DNA of 64,000 bases from Prochlorococcus marinus str. MIT 9312 (GCF_000012645.1 NC_007577.1:124001-188000), one strand, 5' to 3'; positions 38,335 through 49,720 are shown, counted from the first letter of the stretch. Translations and numbers: made by a program. Notes: a model not told the origin generated them from the letters alone.

Positions 38335-38871
38335 TCATTTATTTTGAAGATAATTGTCCGCTCCAATATTTGATAACTTACTATTTTTAGTTCTTACCTG
38401 TGTATGAAGATTTTCTCTGAATTCTTTTAAATTTTTCTTTATGGATTCATCAAATAAACTGATCATCTCTATTGCCAATAATCCAGCATTTTGACCTCCA
38501 TTAATTGCAACTGTTGCTACTGGTATCCCAGCAGGCATTTGAACAATTGATAAAAGAGAGTCAATCCCCTTAAGTGTTTTACTCTCTACTGGTACACCAA
38601 TTACAGGAATGCAAGTTATCGATGCCAACATTCCTGGAAGATGAGCGGCACCACCAGCACCGGCAATTATTACTTTTATTTTTTCTGATTCTGCATTTTT
38701 TGCATATTCCATCATCTCAATAGGTGTTCTATGGGCAGAAAGTATACAAACTTCAGTTTGTATTCCAAATTCTCTTAAAATGTCAATAGCAGGTTTCAAT
38801 GTTTTTAGATCTGAATCACTACCCATTACGACAGCGATTTTATAAATATCTTTAGAATTCAATTCTGACAA
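38335..38871 (-). CDS. purE: N5-carboxyaminoimidazole ribonucleotide mutase
   Basis: This 178-residue purine enzyme shows the PurE blocks AVVMGSDSDLKTLKPAIDIL, CILSAHRTP, IIAGAGGAAHLPGM and INGGQNAGLLA. It converts N5-CAIR to CAIR with PurK, which is not in this window. Length is typical. It is divergent from chlM. Confidence 0.97.
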   Translation of the reverse strand: MSELNSKDIYKIAVVMGSDSDLKTLKPAIDILREFGIQTEVCILSAHRTPIEMMEYAKNAESEKIKVIIAGAGGAAHLPGMLASITCIPVIGVPVESKTLKGIDSLLSIVQMPAGIPVATVAINGGQNAGLLAIEMISLFDESIKKNLKEFRENLHTQVRTKNSKLSNIGADNYLQNK

Positions 38872-38892
38872 AATAACAAATCAATTCTTTCC

Positions 38893-38898
38893 TATAAT
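38893..38898 (+). promoter_or_regulatory. -10-like TATAAT upstream of chlM
   Basis: A consensus TATAAT lies 63 bases before the chlM ATG in the spacer shared with purE. It is followed by TGGCG and CGCCA (38898-38921) as a small inverted repeat in what would be the early transcript. No good -35 box lies at the usual distance. Confidence 0.4.
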
Positions 38899-38960
38899 GG
38901 CGTGCAATTAATTTAGCGCCAGTTAGTTAGGATAAAAAGAATAAATTTCCATTGAATATT

Positions 38961-39662
38961 ATGACATCAAATAAGATTATCGAAAAAAGTGAAGTTAGGG
39001 AGTATTTTAATGGCACTGGCTTTGAAAGATGGAACAAAATTTATAGCAAATCTGATGAAATTAATACAGTTCAAAAAAATATTAGAAAAGGACATCAAAA
39101 GACTGTAGATGATGTAGTTTCATATATCAAAAATTATCCTGAACTAACAAAAAAAAGTTTTTGTGATGCAGGATGTGGTGTAGGAAGTCTATCTATACCT
39201 TTACTAAGACTTGGTATAAAAGATTTACAGGTAAGCGATATTTCTTGTGAAATGATTAAAGAAACAAAGAAACGCATAAAAGAATTAGCTTTGAACAAAG
39301 CTAAAATCAAATATGAAGTCTGTGATCTGGAACAATTAAAAGGATTATTTGATGTTGTAGTTTGTTTGGATGTATTTATTCATTATCCTCAACCGGTCGC
39401 AGAAGAAATGGTTCAACATTTATGCGATTTAAGCAAAGAAAAACTAATTGTTAGCTTTGCTCCGTATACTCCAGTTCTTGCTGTTCTAAAAAATATAGGT
39501 AAATTATTTCCTGGCCCAAGTAAAACTACAAGAGCTTATACTTTAAAAGAAAAGGGCATTATTAATGCTGCTAAAGAAAAAGGATTTAACGTCGTGAAAA
39601 CGAAATTAAATCAAGCTCCTTTTTATTTTTCAAAACTAATTGTATTCGAAAAAAATAAATAA
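38961..39662 (+). CDS. chlM: Magnesium-protoporphyrin IX methyltransferase
   Basis: ChlM methylates Mg-protoporphyrin IX in chlorophyll synthesis, using SAM. The protein has VREYFNGTGFERWNKIYS near the N terminus, the SAM-binding block FCDAGCGVGSLSIPLLR, and VVVCLDVFIHYP. I choose ATG 38961 (233 residues); a TTG three codons earlier is possible. It converges with the response regulator at 39664 with one base between. Confidence 0.96.
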   Translation: MTSNKIIEKSEVREYFNGTGFERWNKIYSKSDEINTVQKNIRKGHQKTVDDVVSYIKNYPELTKKSFCDAGCGVGSLSIPLLRLGIKDLQVSDISCEMIKETKKRIKELALNKAKIKYEVCDLEQLKGLFDVVVCLDVFIHYPQPVAEEMVQHLCDLSKEKLIVSFAPYTPVLAVLKNIGKLFPGPSKTTRAYTLKEKGIINAAKEKGFNVVKTKLNQAPFYFSKLIVFEKNK

Positions 39663-39663
39663 T

Positions 39664-40392
39664 TTATTTTACTAAATTATTTTCAAGTGCATAACGAACT
39701 AATTCGGTTCGGCTAGATGTACCTGTCTTGATAAAAAGTCTACTTACATATTTTTCAACATTTCTAATCGATGTTTCAAGCTGTCTTGCAATTTCCTTGT
39801 TCATCAGCCCCTCTGCTACTAGTTGAAGTACACTTGCTTCTCTTGGAGTAAAACTAGGAAGATTTATTTTATTTTCTGAATTAGTCGGATTTTGGTCTGT
39901 TAGCATAGATTTTATTTCAGTAATTTGCTTAGCCATTTTGCTTACATCAATATCTGCGAATCGTGCTGCTTCTTTTAGTAAACGTTCTTGTCTATTGATT
40001 ACATTTTTAACTCTCGCAGCTAATTCATCGGGGTCGAAAGGTTTGGAAATATAATCATCAACTCCTGCAAGATAACCCTCTGTTCTGTCTAAGGTCATTC
40101 CTTTTGCGGTTAAAAATATAACTGGAGTTCCTCCTAATTTTTCATCTTCTCTAATTTTTTCTAATAAAGCATAACCGTTAGCTCGGGGCATCATAACGTC
40201 GCTAATAATCAAATCAGGAAAAATTGTTTGAGCTTTTTCCCAACCGTCCTCTCCATCAACTGCAATAAATATTTCAAACCCTTCATCTTCTAGAAATGTT
40301 TTAACAGCTGTTCTTAAACCAGGTTCATCATCAACTAATAAAATTCTTGATTTTCTTACTGTTTCATTATTTATTTGATTAATTTCATTCAT
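39664..40392 (-). CDS. REC-LuxR response regulator (Ycf29-like)
   Basis: This 242-residue protein has a receiver domain (ILLVDDEPGLRTAV, phospho-acceptor in DLIISDVMMP, and the KPF motif) and a C-terminal LuxR/NarL helix-turn-helix (FTPREASVLQLVAEGLMNKE, SIRNVEKYVSRLFIKTGTSS). A helical linker of about 60 residues joins them. It resembles the cyanobacterial and plastid Ycf29 group. The kinase partner and targets are unknown. It is divergent from the cysteine desulfurase gene. Confidence 0.9.
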   Translation of the reverse strand: MNEINQINNETVRKSRILLVDDEPGLRTAVKTFLEDEGFEIFIAVDGEDGWEKAQTIFPDLIISDVMMPRANGYALLEKIREDEKLGGTPVIFLTAKGMTLDRTEGYLAGVDDYISKPFDPDELAARVKNVINRQERLLKEAARFADIDVSKMAKQITEIKSMLTDQNPTNSENKINLPSFTPREASVLQLVAEGLMNKEIARQLETSIRNVEKYVSRLFIKTGTSSRTELVRYALENNLVK

Positions 40393-40450
40393 TTTTTAAA
40401 TTCTTTAATTTGGTTTCTAGTAATAATGAGAATTTTATATACTAAATACA

Positions 40451-41596
40451 ATGCTATCAACTCCCATACTACTAGACTACCAATCATCAACTCCTTGCTC
40501 TAAAGATGTTGTTGATTCTATGAAACCTTTTTGGAGTGAGATATTTTCTAACCCTTCAAGCAAATCTAATTTGGCGGGTATAAACGCAAGCGCTATCTTG
40601 GAAGCCTCAAGAGAAAGTATAGAAAAAACTTTATTTCTCCATAATAAAAAGGTTGTCTTTACAAGTGGGGCGACAGAATCTAATAACTTAGCCTTAATAG
40701 GTTTTGCAAGAAATTACTATAAAAAAACAAGGCATTATGGACATATTATTACCTTAAAAACAGAGCATAAAGCTGTATTGGAGCCCCTAAATCAACTAAA
40801 AAAAGAGGGATTTATGGTTACAGAAATCACTCCAGAAAGAGATGGGTTGATCTCAGAAGAAAAGTTCAAAAAGAACATAAGAGAAGATACATTTATGGTG
40901 AGTGTCATGTTGGCAAATAACGAAATAGGAGTTATTCAGCCCATAAAGAATATTTCAAAGATATGTAACTCGAGAGGAATAGCTTTTCACTCAGATTTTG
41001 CACAATGTTTAGGTTACATAGAGTTAAACGATCTTTTATCAAATGTAAATATGATAACGATGAGTTCTCATAAAATTTATGGCCCAAAAGGGATAGGTCT
41101 TCTTTTGATTGATGAAGAAATTAATCTGGAACCTTTAATTGTTGGAGGAGGGCAGGAATATGGTCTAAGATCTGGCACATTACCTCTCCCTCTAGTAGTA
41201 GGCTTTGCTAAGGCAATAGAGATAGCCGTTCTTAATCAAAAAAAGAATGCTGAAAAATTACTTTTGTATAGAAACAACCTTTTAAAGGGTTTGTTAGAAA
41301 ATAATTCTGGTTTATTAATTAATGGCTCCATAAAAAAAAGGTTACCTCACAATTTGAATTTGACTGTATTGGATTTAAACGGAGCAAACTTTCATAAACT
41401 TTTAAAATCTAAAATAATTTGTTCTAGTGGATCAGCATGCAGTAATGGTGAACCTTCTCACGTTTTACTCGCCTTAGGTAGATCTTTTAAAGAAGCACAA
41501 TCTTCAATAAGGCTAAGTATTGGATTAAGCACTAGTTCAAAAGATATAAAACAAGCAATTCAAATACTTACTAATACAATCAAAGCATTACGTTAG
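40451..41596 (+). CDS. Cysteine desulfurase (NifS/IscS family)
   Basis: This 381-residue PLP enzyme takes sulfur from cysteine for iron-sulfur clusters and other thio-compounds. Visible are LLDYQSSTPCSKDV, VFTSGATESNNLALIGF, TEHKAVLEPL, the PLP lysine in TMSSHKIYGPKGIG, and the catalytic cysteine loop CSSGSACSNGEPS. The long-loop type suggests the IscS/NifS class rather than SufS. A -10-like TATACT lies at 40438-40443, too near the ATG for a long leader. Confidence 0.93.
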   Translation: MLSTPILLDYQSSTPCSKDVVDSMKPFWSEIFSNPSSKSNLAGINASAILEASRESIEKTLFLHNKKVVFTSGATESNNLALIGFARNYYKKTRHYGHIITLKTEHKAVLEPLNQLKKEGFMVTEITPERDGLISEEKFKKNIREDTFMVSVMLANNEIGVIQPIKNISKICNSRGIAFHSDFAQCLGYIELNDLLSNVNMITMSSHKIYGPKGIGLLLIDEEINLEPLIVGGGQEYGLRSGTLPLPLVVGFAKAIEIAVLNQKKNAEKLLLYRNNLLKGLLENNSGLLINGSIKKRLPHNLNLTVLDLNGANFHKLLKSKIICSSGSACSNGEPSHVLLALGRSFKEAQSSIRLSIGLSTSSKDIKQAIQILTNTIKALR

Positions 41597-41610
41597 GAAT
41601 TATTGGCTCA

Positions 41611-42513
41611 CTAATTTAATTGAGCAACTCTTAATTTTCCACTTCTAGCTCTTTTATTTATTTCTACTTCTTGTTCGGAGGGAGTTATTGGCTTTTTTGT
41701 CAGGTTTTTTAATCTTTGATCATTCTTAAAAGAACTTTTAACTAACCTATCCTCTAGGGAATGAAAACTAATAATAGAAATAATTCCGCCTGGCAATAGC
41801 CAATCAGGGACAATTTGCAAAAATTTTTCTAATACTTCAATTTCTTTATTAACGGCAATTCTTAGTGCTTGGAATGTTCTAGTTGCTGGGTGTATTTTTT
41901 TATATCTTTGTTTTGGTGGGAAGCAGCCTGCAATAGAATAAGCTAACTCTTTTGTCCCAGAATATTTCCCATTTACCTTTAAATCCATTTTTATTTTCCT
42001 AGCAATCTTTCTTGATAATCTCTCATCTCCATATTTATAAATTAAGTTAGCTAGATCTTTTTCTTGTAAAGTCTCAATTAATTTCTCTGCATCAACCTCA
42101 AGAAAAGGATTCATGCGCATATCAAGTGGACCATCTTTTTGGAAACTAAATCCTCTTTTAGGGTCATCAATTTGGTTACTATTTACTCCAAGATCTGCAA
42201 TTACAAAAGAAACTTTTTCTTTTGGTTCAAAATCCGCAAAATTTGCAGCCCTTATGTCAATCCTATTTTTAAATTCATCAAGCTTTTTTGATGCTGATTT
42301 TCTTGCGAATGGATCTTGATCAAGTCCAATTATATGTAAATCCGAATATTTTCTCAGTAAATGATAAGAGTGCCCGCCTCCGCCTAAAGTTGCGTCTATT
42401 CCTTTAAGTTGGTTGTTATGTATTAATGGGTAATGCTCTAATGAGGCTAAAATTTCATCTGTCATCACTGATTTATGATTGAAAAAAGATGAATCAGATA
42501 GGTCAGTTTGCAT
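41611..42513 (-). CDS. rsmH: 16S rRNA m4C1402 methyltransferase
   Basis: This 300-residue enzyme (formerly MraW) methylates N4 of C1402 in 16S rRNA. It shows HKSVMTDEILASL, GIDATLGGGGHSYHLL, GLDQDPFA, GPLDMRMNP and the C-terminal IISFHSLEDRLVKSSF. Length is normal. It is divergent from ndhH with 38 bases between. Confidence 0.97.
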   Translation of the reverse strand: MQTDLSDSSFFNHKSVMTDEILASLEHYPLIHNNQLKGIDATLGGGGHSYHLLRKYSDLHIIGLDQDPFARKSASKKLDEFKNRIDIRAANFADFEPKEKVSFVIADLGVNSNQIDDPKRGFSFQKDGPLDMRMNPFLEVDAEKLIETLQEKDLANLIYKYGDERLSRKIARKIKMDLKVNGKYSGTKELAYSIAGCFPPKQRYKKIHPATRTFQALRIAVNKEIEVLEKFLQIVPDWLLPGGIISIISFHSLEDRLVKSSFKNDQRLKNLTKKPITPSEQEVEINKRARSGKLRVAQLN

Positions 42514-42551
42514 AACTTTCGACTAAGATTTATTTAGAAGTTAAATTTCGA

Positions 42552-43739
42552 ATGGCCCAGCTAGAGACTAGAACAGAACCAATGGTGGTCAATTTTGGCC
42601 CTCACCATCCCTCAATGCATGGGGTTTTAAGGTTAGTTGTAACTCTTGATGGTGAGAATGTCATTGATTGTGAGCCGGTAATTGGATATTTGCATAGAGG
42701 AATGGAAAAGATAGCTGAAAATAGGACAAATGTTATGTATGTCCCTTATGTAAGCAGAATGGATTATGCCGCAGGAATGTTTTATGAAGCTATTGTAGTA
42801 AATGCTCCTGAAAGATTAGCTAATATTCCAGTTCCTAAAAGAGCTAGTTATATCAGAGTTCTTATGTTGGAACTTAATCGTATTGCTAATCATCTTTTAT
42901 GGCTTGGTCCCTTTTTAGCAGACGTAGGAGCTCAAACTCCATTTTTCTATATCTTTAGAGAAAGAGAAATGATTTATGATCTTTGGGAAGCTGCTACTGG
43001 ACAAAGGCTCATAAATAATAATTTCTTTAGGATAGGTGGTGTAGCATGTGATCTTCCATACGGATGGTTAGAAAAATGTATAGACTTTTGCGATTGGTTC
43101 GGTCCTAAGATAGATGAATACGAAAAATTAATCACAAATAATCCAATCTTTAGAAAAAGAATTGAAGGTCTGGGAACAATAGAAAGAGATCAGGCAATTA
43201 ATTGGTCTTTGTCTGGCCCAATGCTGAGAGCCTCTGGAGTTTCCTGGGATTTAAGGAAAGTAGATAGTTATGAATGTTATGATGATTTTGATTGGCAGAT
43301 TGCTTCAGAAAAAGAAGGAGATTGTTATGCGAGATATCGAGTAAGAGTTGAAGAGATGAGACAATCATTAAGCATCATTCGCCAAGCTTGTAAAATGATT
43401 CCAGGAGGTCCAACAGAAAATTTAGAAGCTCAAAGAATGGCGACTGAAGATAAGAAGAGTGAAATATTTGGTATTGATTATCAATATGTAGCTAAGAAGG
43501 TTGCTCCAACTTTTAAAATTCCTAATGGAGAATTGTATACAAGATTAGAGTCTGGGAAAGGAGAAATAGGTGTATTTATTCAAGGAAATAATGAAGTTAC
43601 CCCATGGAGATTTAAAATCAGAGCAGCTGATTTAAATAATCTGCAAATATTGCCTCATATTCTTAAAGGTGCCAAAATCGCCGATATTATGGCAATTCTT
43701 GGTTCCATAGATGTCATTATGGGATCCGTCGATAGATAA
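42552..43739 (+). CDS. ndhH: NDH-1 subunit H (49 kDa)
   Basis: This 395-residue peripheral subunit (NuoD-like) forms the quinone chamber with NdhK. It contains [56 protein letters not shown] and the C-terminal [18 protein letters not shown]. It is the only NDH-1 subunit here outside the M-F-D and A-I-G-E groups. The thioesterase gene begins nine bases after it. Confidence 0.98.
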   Translation: MAQLETRTEPMVVNFGPHHPSMHGVLRLVVTLDGENVIDCEPVIGYLHRGMEKIAENRTNVMYVPYVSRMDYAAGMFYEAIVVNAPERLANIPVPKRASYIRVLMLELNRIANHLLWLGPFLADVGAQTPFFYIFREREMIYDLWEAATGQRLINNNFFRIGGVACDLPYGWLEKCIDFCDWFGPKIDEYEKLITNNPIFRKRIEGLGTIERDQAINWSLSGPMLRASGVSWDLRKVDSYECYDDFDWQIASEKEGDCYARYRVRVEEMRQSLSIIRQACKMIPGGPTENLEAQRMATEDKKSEIFGIDYQYVAKKVAPTFKIPNGELYTRLESGKGEIGVFIQGNNEVTPWRFKIRAADLNNLQILPHILKGAKIADIMAILGSIDVIMGSVDR

Positions 43740-43748
43740 GTTTTTTAA

Positions 43749-44201
<453 letters not shown>

Positions 44202-44211
44202 TTTTTATTTA

Positions 44212-45426
44212 TTATTTTTTAAATTGATAGTTTATTTTTTCTGTACTTGTATTTTTGTTTTTAATAATCCACTTTTCTGGTTTTTCATGTTTAGGCCAAC
44301 TTTGAGAAAAGTTTTTTAATAAATTTAATGAATTTTCAATATTTTTATGATTTGTAAGTTCTCTAAATTCAACAATTATACTAATTTTATTTCCCCATAA
44401 TTTGTCGGGTACTTTTGAAATATTGAATTTATTAATTGGGATATTTTCTTTCATAATGAAATCATTTAATCGAGATTCAATTACTTCTGGGAAAACGATT
44501 TCTCCTCCTGAATTAAAAGCGTTATCAATTCTTCCAATAAACTTTAAATATAAAGAATTATTGATTTGATTAATTTCACCTAAATCACCAGTTTGCCACC
44601 ACCCATTTTTATTTTTGAAATTTTCAGTTTTTGAAGATTCTATTATTTCGATTCCAATTCTGGCTGATTTTATCTCGATTAATCCTTGTTTGTTAATTCT
44701 TATTTTTGTATCAGGTAGTATTTCTCCAACGTTTTCAAAACCCATTAAGAATTCTTTTGGTTTTAAACTCGTAACCATTGCTGCTGTTTCAGTTGAGCCG
44801 TAACAAGGTGCTAATTTTATTTGTTCTTGTATACATTTTTCTGCAGTTTCCCGGGTAATTGAAGCTCCACCTACCCAAATTAAATCAAAAATTTTTAGCC
44901 AATTAATACCATCTTTTTCAGATAAAAGTCTGTTTAATTGGGTAGGTACTAATGACGTAATCAAGTGCTTTTTGTTTTTTTTATATTTAATTGTAAAAAG
45001 TAAAAGTTCTCGAGTTTTTTTTATTAAATTCGGAGAAATATTAATACAATTACATCCCCAAGTTTGACTTCTAAAAATTGGCATTAATCCACTTATATGG
45101 TTAAGGGGTAAAGTATTGAAAATTAAGCAGTTTTGCAATTCAAATCCTTGCTCTTTTAGCCATTGTCCTGAAGAAGCGGCAGATAATTTGAGATTATCTA
45201 AATGGTGAATACATTTTCTAGGTTTACCACTGCTCCCACTGCTGTTTAAGATAATTGCTGGCCCATTTTTATGAATCGTATCTAGCACCTCTTCGTTTTT
45301 ATAAAATTTGTTTCTTATATAAATTATTTTATTCTCTCTAATTTTCTGAATAATTTTCTTTATAGATTGAGTTTCATTATTTTCAACTTCAATAATATGA
45401 ATTTTATTTTTCATAATTGATTCCAT
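44212..45426 (-). CDS. menE: O-succinylbenzoate-CoA ligase
   Basis: This 404-residue acyl-adenylate enzyme activates o-succinylbenzoate with CoA. It shows the phosphate loop LNSSGSSGKPRKCIHHL, the block LAPCYGSTETAAMVTSL, and WWQTGDLGEI. It is short and divergent for the family, with a K/N-rich tail, but the core motifs are present. The first ATG at 45426 overlaps menC by 16 bases; an ATG at 45414 would overlap by four. It is in a menA-menC-menE run. Confidence 0.93.
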   Translation of the reverse strand: MESIMKNKIHIIEVENNETQSIKKIIQKIRENKIIYIRNKFYKNEEVLDTIHKNGPAIILNSSGSSGKPRKCIHHLDNLKLSAASSGQWLKEQGFELQNCLIFNTLPLNHISGLMPIFRSQTWGCNCINISPNLIKKTRELLLFTIKYKKNKKHLITSLVPTQLNRLLSEKDGINWLKIFDLIWVGGASITRETAEKCIQEQIKLAPCYGSTETAAMVTSLKPKEFLMGFENVGEILPDTKIRINKQGLIEIKSARIGIEIIESSKTENFKNKNGWWQTGDLGEINQINNSLYLKFIGRIDNAFNSGGEIVFPEVIESRLNDFIMKENIPINKFNISKVPDKLWGNKISIIVEFRELTNHKNIENSLNLLKNFSQSWPKHEKPEKWIIKNKNTSTEKINYQFKK

Positions 45427-46376
45427 ATCTTTTGTGCTTCATTTGTAAATAGGAAAGAGTTAGGGAATTTATTCATTGCTAAACCAGGAACTTTTGGTGT
45501 TGGTCCTTGTAACTGCAGAGATGATAAATGATAAAGCCATCTCCTTCCTATTCCAGTTTCAAATGAAGTACTTATGGATATTAAAGCTTTTTTATTTTCC
45601 AAGTCTCTTAAAAGCTTATCTGGATTCTTTTCTTGAGAAGGCCTTCGAATTTGCCAACCCTTCCACTCATTAATCAAAGTTGGAAATTTTAAAAGTGATT
45701 CGTCTAAAGCTATTGGAATTTTTTTGTTCAGTTCTTTTAGTCCATCAATATCATCAACAGAAAGAGGTTGTTCCAACCAATCTATATTTTTGTTATCTTT
45801 CAAAATTTCAGCCCATCTGTTAGCTATCTCTCTTCCCCAAGAACCATTAGCATCTATCCGCAACTTAATATTATTATCTATTTGGCTTAAAATTTCTTCT
45901 AAAATCGCTTCTTCCTCATTATTATTTCTTAAAGCTACTTTCCATTTTATTGTTACTGATTTTCCAATATTAGATTGACTTTTTTTAATTTCATTTAAAT
46001 CTGAAATGACATTTTTAGGATTTAAAAGTATGGCTGTTTTATCAATTTCATCAAAAAAATAGTTTTCTTTAAAAATTATTTTTCCATTTATTTCTGCTAA
46101 AGCTGAATTTATTGCAGATTGAATACATGGGTGAAAAATATTTATTTGCTTAGATAAATTTAATACTCCTACATGCTCAGGAATCATATTTAATTGTTCT
46201 TCACATTTTTTTAAGTCTTCTTTTAGAAGAGGTGAAACCTCTCCAAATCCAATTTTCTTATCATTATTTTTTAATTTAATGATCCAACCCGATTTTGTAA
46301 GGTAAGCAGTTTTAGAATTTTCTACTTTTGTTGATAACTTAAAGCAATAAGATTTTTTTTTAAAATTTAAGTTCAT
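45411..46376 (-). CDS. menC: O-succinylbenzoate synthase
   Basis: This 321-residue enolase-superfamily enzyme makes o-succinylbenzoate. It has the first metal ligand in LRIDANGSWGREIA, then DWLEQPLSVDDIDG, PIALDESLLKFP and, near the end, ISTSFETGIGRRWLYHL. The putative catalytic lysine lies in VTIKWKVAL. It overlaps menA by four bases (ATGA type) and menE at the other end. Confidence 0.93.
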   Translation of the reverse strand: MNLNFKKKSYCFKLSTKVENSKTAYLTKSGWIIKLKNNDKKIGFGEVSPLLKEDLKKCEEQLNMIPEHVGVLNLSKQINIFHPCIQSAINSALAEINGKIIFKENYFFDEIDKTAILLNPKNVISDLNEIKKSQSNIGKSVTIKWKVALRNNNEEEAILEEILSQIDNNIKLRIDANGSWGREIANRWAEILKDNKNIDWLEQPLSVDDIDGLKELNKKIPIALDESLLKFPTLINEWKGWQIRRPSQEKNPDKLLRDLENKKALISISTSFETGIGRRWLYHLSSLQLQGPTPKVPGLAMNKFPNSFLFTNEAQKIWNQL

Positions 46377-47290
46377 TTATTAATCAAGTAATTAAAAATT
46401 AATCCTGTTATTAAGCCAATTCCATTAAGAGTTTGGAATTTTATTGCAATGAATTTACAATTTTTTATTGCTAAAGGTTTGTTATACGAAGAGTGTAATA
46501 AATTTATAAGCCTTATTGCTTGAGGAAAACTAATCAAATATAGGATACAAAAAATTGGAATAAATCCAGTAAGTATGGTGAAAAGTTGAAAAATATATAT
46601 AGTAAAGATTATCCAAGGCACAAATTGAGAACCTTTTTTTGCTCCCAGGCGAACTAAAGGTGAATGTTTGCCATGCTTTTCATCTTCAATAATTTGATGA
46701 AAATGAGAACAAAATAATACTAGAGTTGTTGCTAAGGAAGGTCCTGAACCAAGTAATAAAGAAACTTTCCAAGGAATATCTTCGAAATAAATATTAGATG
46801 GATTTAACGCTATTAAGACTGCAGAGTAAGCAAAAGGTCCAAATGCAAGCCAGCATAATGGTTCTCCTAACCCTTGATAGCCAAATCTAAAAGGAGGTCC
46901 TTGATATAAATATCCTAAGAAGCAGCAAGCTGCTACTAAAATCAAAATGTTTACGCTTGTTGATACTGAAATAATTGAAATTATTAATAAACCAATAACT
47001 AAAGATGTATAGGCAATAAATGAAATTAATTTTTTATTTTTTATAAGATTTACAATTGAATGGAATTTAAATTCATCGATTCCTGTTTCTGCATCGAATA
47101 AATCATTAGTTAGATTTTCCCAAAGTAATATCAAAATTGCAGCTAACGTAAATGCAAGCAAATTATATATTTTTACTGTTTCATATTGATTTAGTAGATA
47201 AGCCCCTGTAATAAAAACTGGAAGTATTGCAACAGAATAAAGAGGCCATTTTATTGCTTGTTTCCATAATTTTTTTTTATTTTCATCCAT
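46373..47290 (-). CDS. menA: 1,4-dihydroxy-2-naphthoate phytyltransferase
   Basis: This 305-residue UbiA-family membrane prenyltransferase attaches the phytyl chain in phylloquinone synthesis, giving the photosystem I quinone. The aspartate motif is NLTNDLFDAETGIDE near residues 61-75 and the second is HQIIEDEKHGKHSPLV. About eight hydrophobic segments are visible. It starts the minus-strand menA-menC-menE run and is divergent from menF across about 100 bases. Confidence 0.94.
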   Translation of the reverse strand: MDENKKKLWKQAIKWPLYSVAILPVFITGAYLLNQYETVKIYNLLAFTLAAILILLWENLTNDLFDAETGIDEFKFHSIVNLIKNKKLISFIAYTSLVIGLLIISIISVSTSVNILILVAACCFLGYLYQGPPFRFGYQGLGEPLCWLAFGPFAYSAVLIALNPSNIYFEDIPWKVSLLLGSGPSLATTLVLFCSHFHQIIEDEKHGKHSPLVRLGAKKGSQFVPWIIFTIYIFQLFTILTGFIPIFCILYLISFPQAIRLINLLHSSYNKPLAIKNCKFIAIKFQTLNGIGLITGLIFNYLINK

Positions 47291-47391
47291 TTTTAATTAA
47301 CACACAAAATTCCATCATTATTAAATATAGTTTATAAATTGAGTTACATTTTTTACTTTATTGCATGATTTTTAGTTATTTTCAATAAGTA

Positions 47392-48804
47392 ATGAAAAAT
47401 GATTTAAAGTTTACAGATTTTTTAAAAGATTTATTTTCCACTTTCGATAAGAAGGTGGAAAATTCTGGATTAGTAAGTATTTGTGTTGAGATACCTTGTA
47501 TTGATTTATTTCAAGTATATGAATTGTTTATAAATAAATATCAGTTTTCTTCATTTTGGGAGGAATCTGATGGTATTTCCTACATTGCTTTCGATAAATG
47601 TAAATATGTTACTTTGGATGGTCCAAGAAGATATGAGGTAGCAAAAGAGTTTAATACTGAAAATTTTAAAAATTTAATTAACTTAACAAATGAATCACAT
47701 ATTTGCTCACTTTCAAAAATAATTTATTTATTTTCTTTTTCTGAAAATTTGAATAATAAGAATTTATCTTCAGATGTTCCTAGTTTGGAAGCTATCTTAC
47801 CAAAAATATTAATTATCAAAAGCGATAATAATTGCTGGTTAAGAATTAATGGTCATGTTGAAGGTAAGTCATCATTAAGAATATTAATTGAAGAAATATG
47901 GGCAATTAGAAATCAAGTTATTAATTCTGGCTCAGAATTAAAAAAATTATCTAGTTTAAAAAATAGTTTTGATTTTCCTATTATTGATGATTTCTTAAGT
48001 TCCCTTAAAATTTCTAATGTAAATTTGAAAAAAATAGTAAATAAAGGAATTCAATTAGTAGATAAGGGTATCCTCGAAAAGATAGTTTTAGCAAATAGGA
48101 TTAAAATAAAACTTAAAAATAAATTAGATTTAGTAGAAATTTTAAAAAGATTAAAAAATAATCAACCAAATACATGCAGATACGTTTGGAAAAGAAATAG
48201 TAAAGATATTTTTTTTGGAGCATCTCCAGAAAAATTATTTTCTTTTACTAAACCAAATTTAACTTTTGAGGCTCTTGCCGGAACGATCTCAACTAACTCT
48301 AATTTTAATAACCTCCTTGGAAGTTCTAAAGACTTAAAGGAACATAATTATGTAATAAACTATTTAATTAAATGTTTAGAAATTTTAAAAATAAAAAAAT
48401 TTAAAAAAAGTGATATCAAGGTAAATTCATTTGGAGATATTTCACATTTGCAAACACTTATTTTCTCTAAAGTTGAAAATATATGTCCTTTTGAATTGCT
48501 TAAAAATTTGCATCCATCGCCGGCTGTTTGTGGATATCCTAAGAATGAGGCATTGTATTGGATTAATACTCTTGAGTCTTTTGCTAGAGGAAATTATGCT
48601 TCTCCAATGGGCTGGGTTGATTCATCAGGAAATGCTTCATTTCTTGTAGCAATAAGAGGCGCTAGATATATTGAAGAAAATATTGAATTCACTGCCGGTT
48701 CAGGGATAGTTTCAGGATCTGTTTTAGAAAAAGAAATAGATGAGATTAGATTAAAATTTGAATCTTTAGTAAAACAAATAGTTTTTGCTAAAACTTCTAA
48801 ATAA
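47392..48804 (+). CDS. menF: Isochorismate synthase
   Basis: This 470-residue chorismate-binding enzyme starts phylloquinone synthesis. The C-terminal half carries [49 protein letters not shown] and [11 protein letters not shown], marking it as isochorismate synthase rather than anthranilate synthase. The N-terminal 200 residues are divergent and K/N-rich. It lies divergently beside menA and overlaps gshB at the 3' ends by eight bases. Confidence 0.94.
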   Translation: MKNDLKFTDFLKDLFSTFDKKVENSGLVSICVEIPCIDLFQVYELFINKYQFSSFWEESDGISYIAFDKCKYVTLDGPRRYEVAKEFNTENFKNLINLTNESHICSLSKIIYLFSFSENLNNKNLSSDVPSLEAILPKILIIKSDNNCWLRINGHVEGKSSLRILIEEIWAIRNQVINSGSELKKLSSLKNSFDFPIIDDFLSSLKISNVNLKKIVNKGIQLVDKGILEKIVLANRIKIKLKNKLDLVEILKRLKNNQPNTCRYVWKRNSKDIFFGASPEKLFSFTKPNLTFEALAGTISTNSNFNNLLGSSKDLKEHNYVINYLIKCLEILKIKKFKKSDIKVNSFGDISHLQTLIFSKVENICPFELLKNLHPSPAVCGYPKNEALYWINTLESFARGNYASPMGWVDSSGNASFLVAIRGARYIEENIEFTAGSGIVSGSVLEKEIDEIRLKFESLVKQIVFAKTSK

Positions 48805-49720
48805 TTTCTATTAACTTTTCAATAACTTCTTCTGAAACATTTTTATTAGATAAATTTTCTATTTCTCTTAAACCTGTTGGACTGGTTACATTAATCTCGC
48901 TAAGCATTCCATTTATTACATCAATACCTACAAAAAACAAACCTTCATCTTTGAAATGTTGAGATAACTCTGAGCAAATACTTTTTTCTTTTTCTGTTAA
49001 TAATGTGGGTTCAGCCTTCCCTCCCAACGCTAAATTACTCCTAAAATCGCCTCCTTGAGGAATCCTATTTATAGATCCAATTGCTTCACCGTTTACGATA
49101 ATTATTCTTTTATCACCCTCTATGACTTTAGGAATAAATTTTTGCATCATAACGGGTAATTCTTCTTGAGAAGTGATTAATTCAATGATTGATTTAATTC
49201 CTGGAGAATTTTTATTTATCCTTATAACACCTTGTCCACCTTTTCCTCCAAGAGGTTTTATGACTACTTCATTATTTATATTTGCAAAATTAATAAGATC
49301 TTTTACCTTACTCGCAACTATTGTAGGTGCCATTAAGTGGCTGTATCTCAAAGCACCTAGCTTTTCATTCCATGCTCTTAACGATGAGGGTTTGTTAATT
49401 ACTTTTACTCCTTTTCTTTCGGCAACTTCTAAAAGATGGGTTGCATATAAATAAGCCTCATTTACAGGAGGATCTTTTCTCATCCAAATGCAATTAAATT
49501 CGGCGAGAGGTATGCAATCATTCTCTTTGAAAGAAATCCACGGATTTACTTCAACTTTTACGGAAGATGCCCATACTTCATCACCTCTAGCTTCAAGGTC
49601 TTGAGGAGTACAACTCCAGATTTCAATATTTTTTTTTGATGATGCTTGCATTAAAGCAGCAGTTGAATCTTTTAAGGGATTTATATTTTTAATTGGATCT
49701 ATTACGAATAGAAATTTCAT
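48797..49720 (-). CDS. gshB: Glutathione synthetase
   Basis: This 307-residue ATP-grasp enzyme joins gamma-glutamylcysteine and glycine. It shows [20 protein letters not shown] at the start, [20 protein letters not shown], the ATP-binding [17 protein letters not shown], and the C-terminal [15 protein letters not shown]. It follows grxC by five bases, a sensible glutathione-redox pair. Confidence 0.97.
   Translation of the reverse strand: MKFLFVIDPIKNINPLKDSTAALMQASSKKNIEIWSCTPQDLEARGDEVWASSVKVEVNPWISFKENDCIPLAEFNCIWMRKDPPVNEAYLYATHLLEVAERKGVKVINKPSSLRAWNEKLGALRYSHLMAPTIVASKVKDLINFANINNEVVIKPLGGKGGQGVIRINKNSPGIKSIIELITSQEELPVMMQKFIPKVIEGDKRIIIVNGEAIGSINRIPQGGDFRSNLALGGKAEPTLLTEKEKSICSELSQHFKDEGLFFVGIDVINGMLSEINVTSPTGLREIENLSNKNVSEEVIEKLIEII

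Noticed and set aside
41599-41635. GCTCA/TGAGC repeat between the cysteine desulfurase gene and rsmH as a terminator
   Set aside because: Five-base stem, long AT loop, no T tract, and one arm lies in the rsmH coding end.
47343-47361. GTTACATTTTTTACTTTA upstream of menF as an HLR1 (RpaB) site
   Set aside because: The second half-site is out of register and lacks TTACA; only one half matches the consensus.
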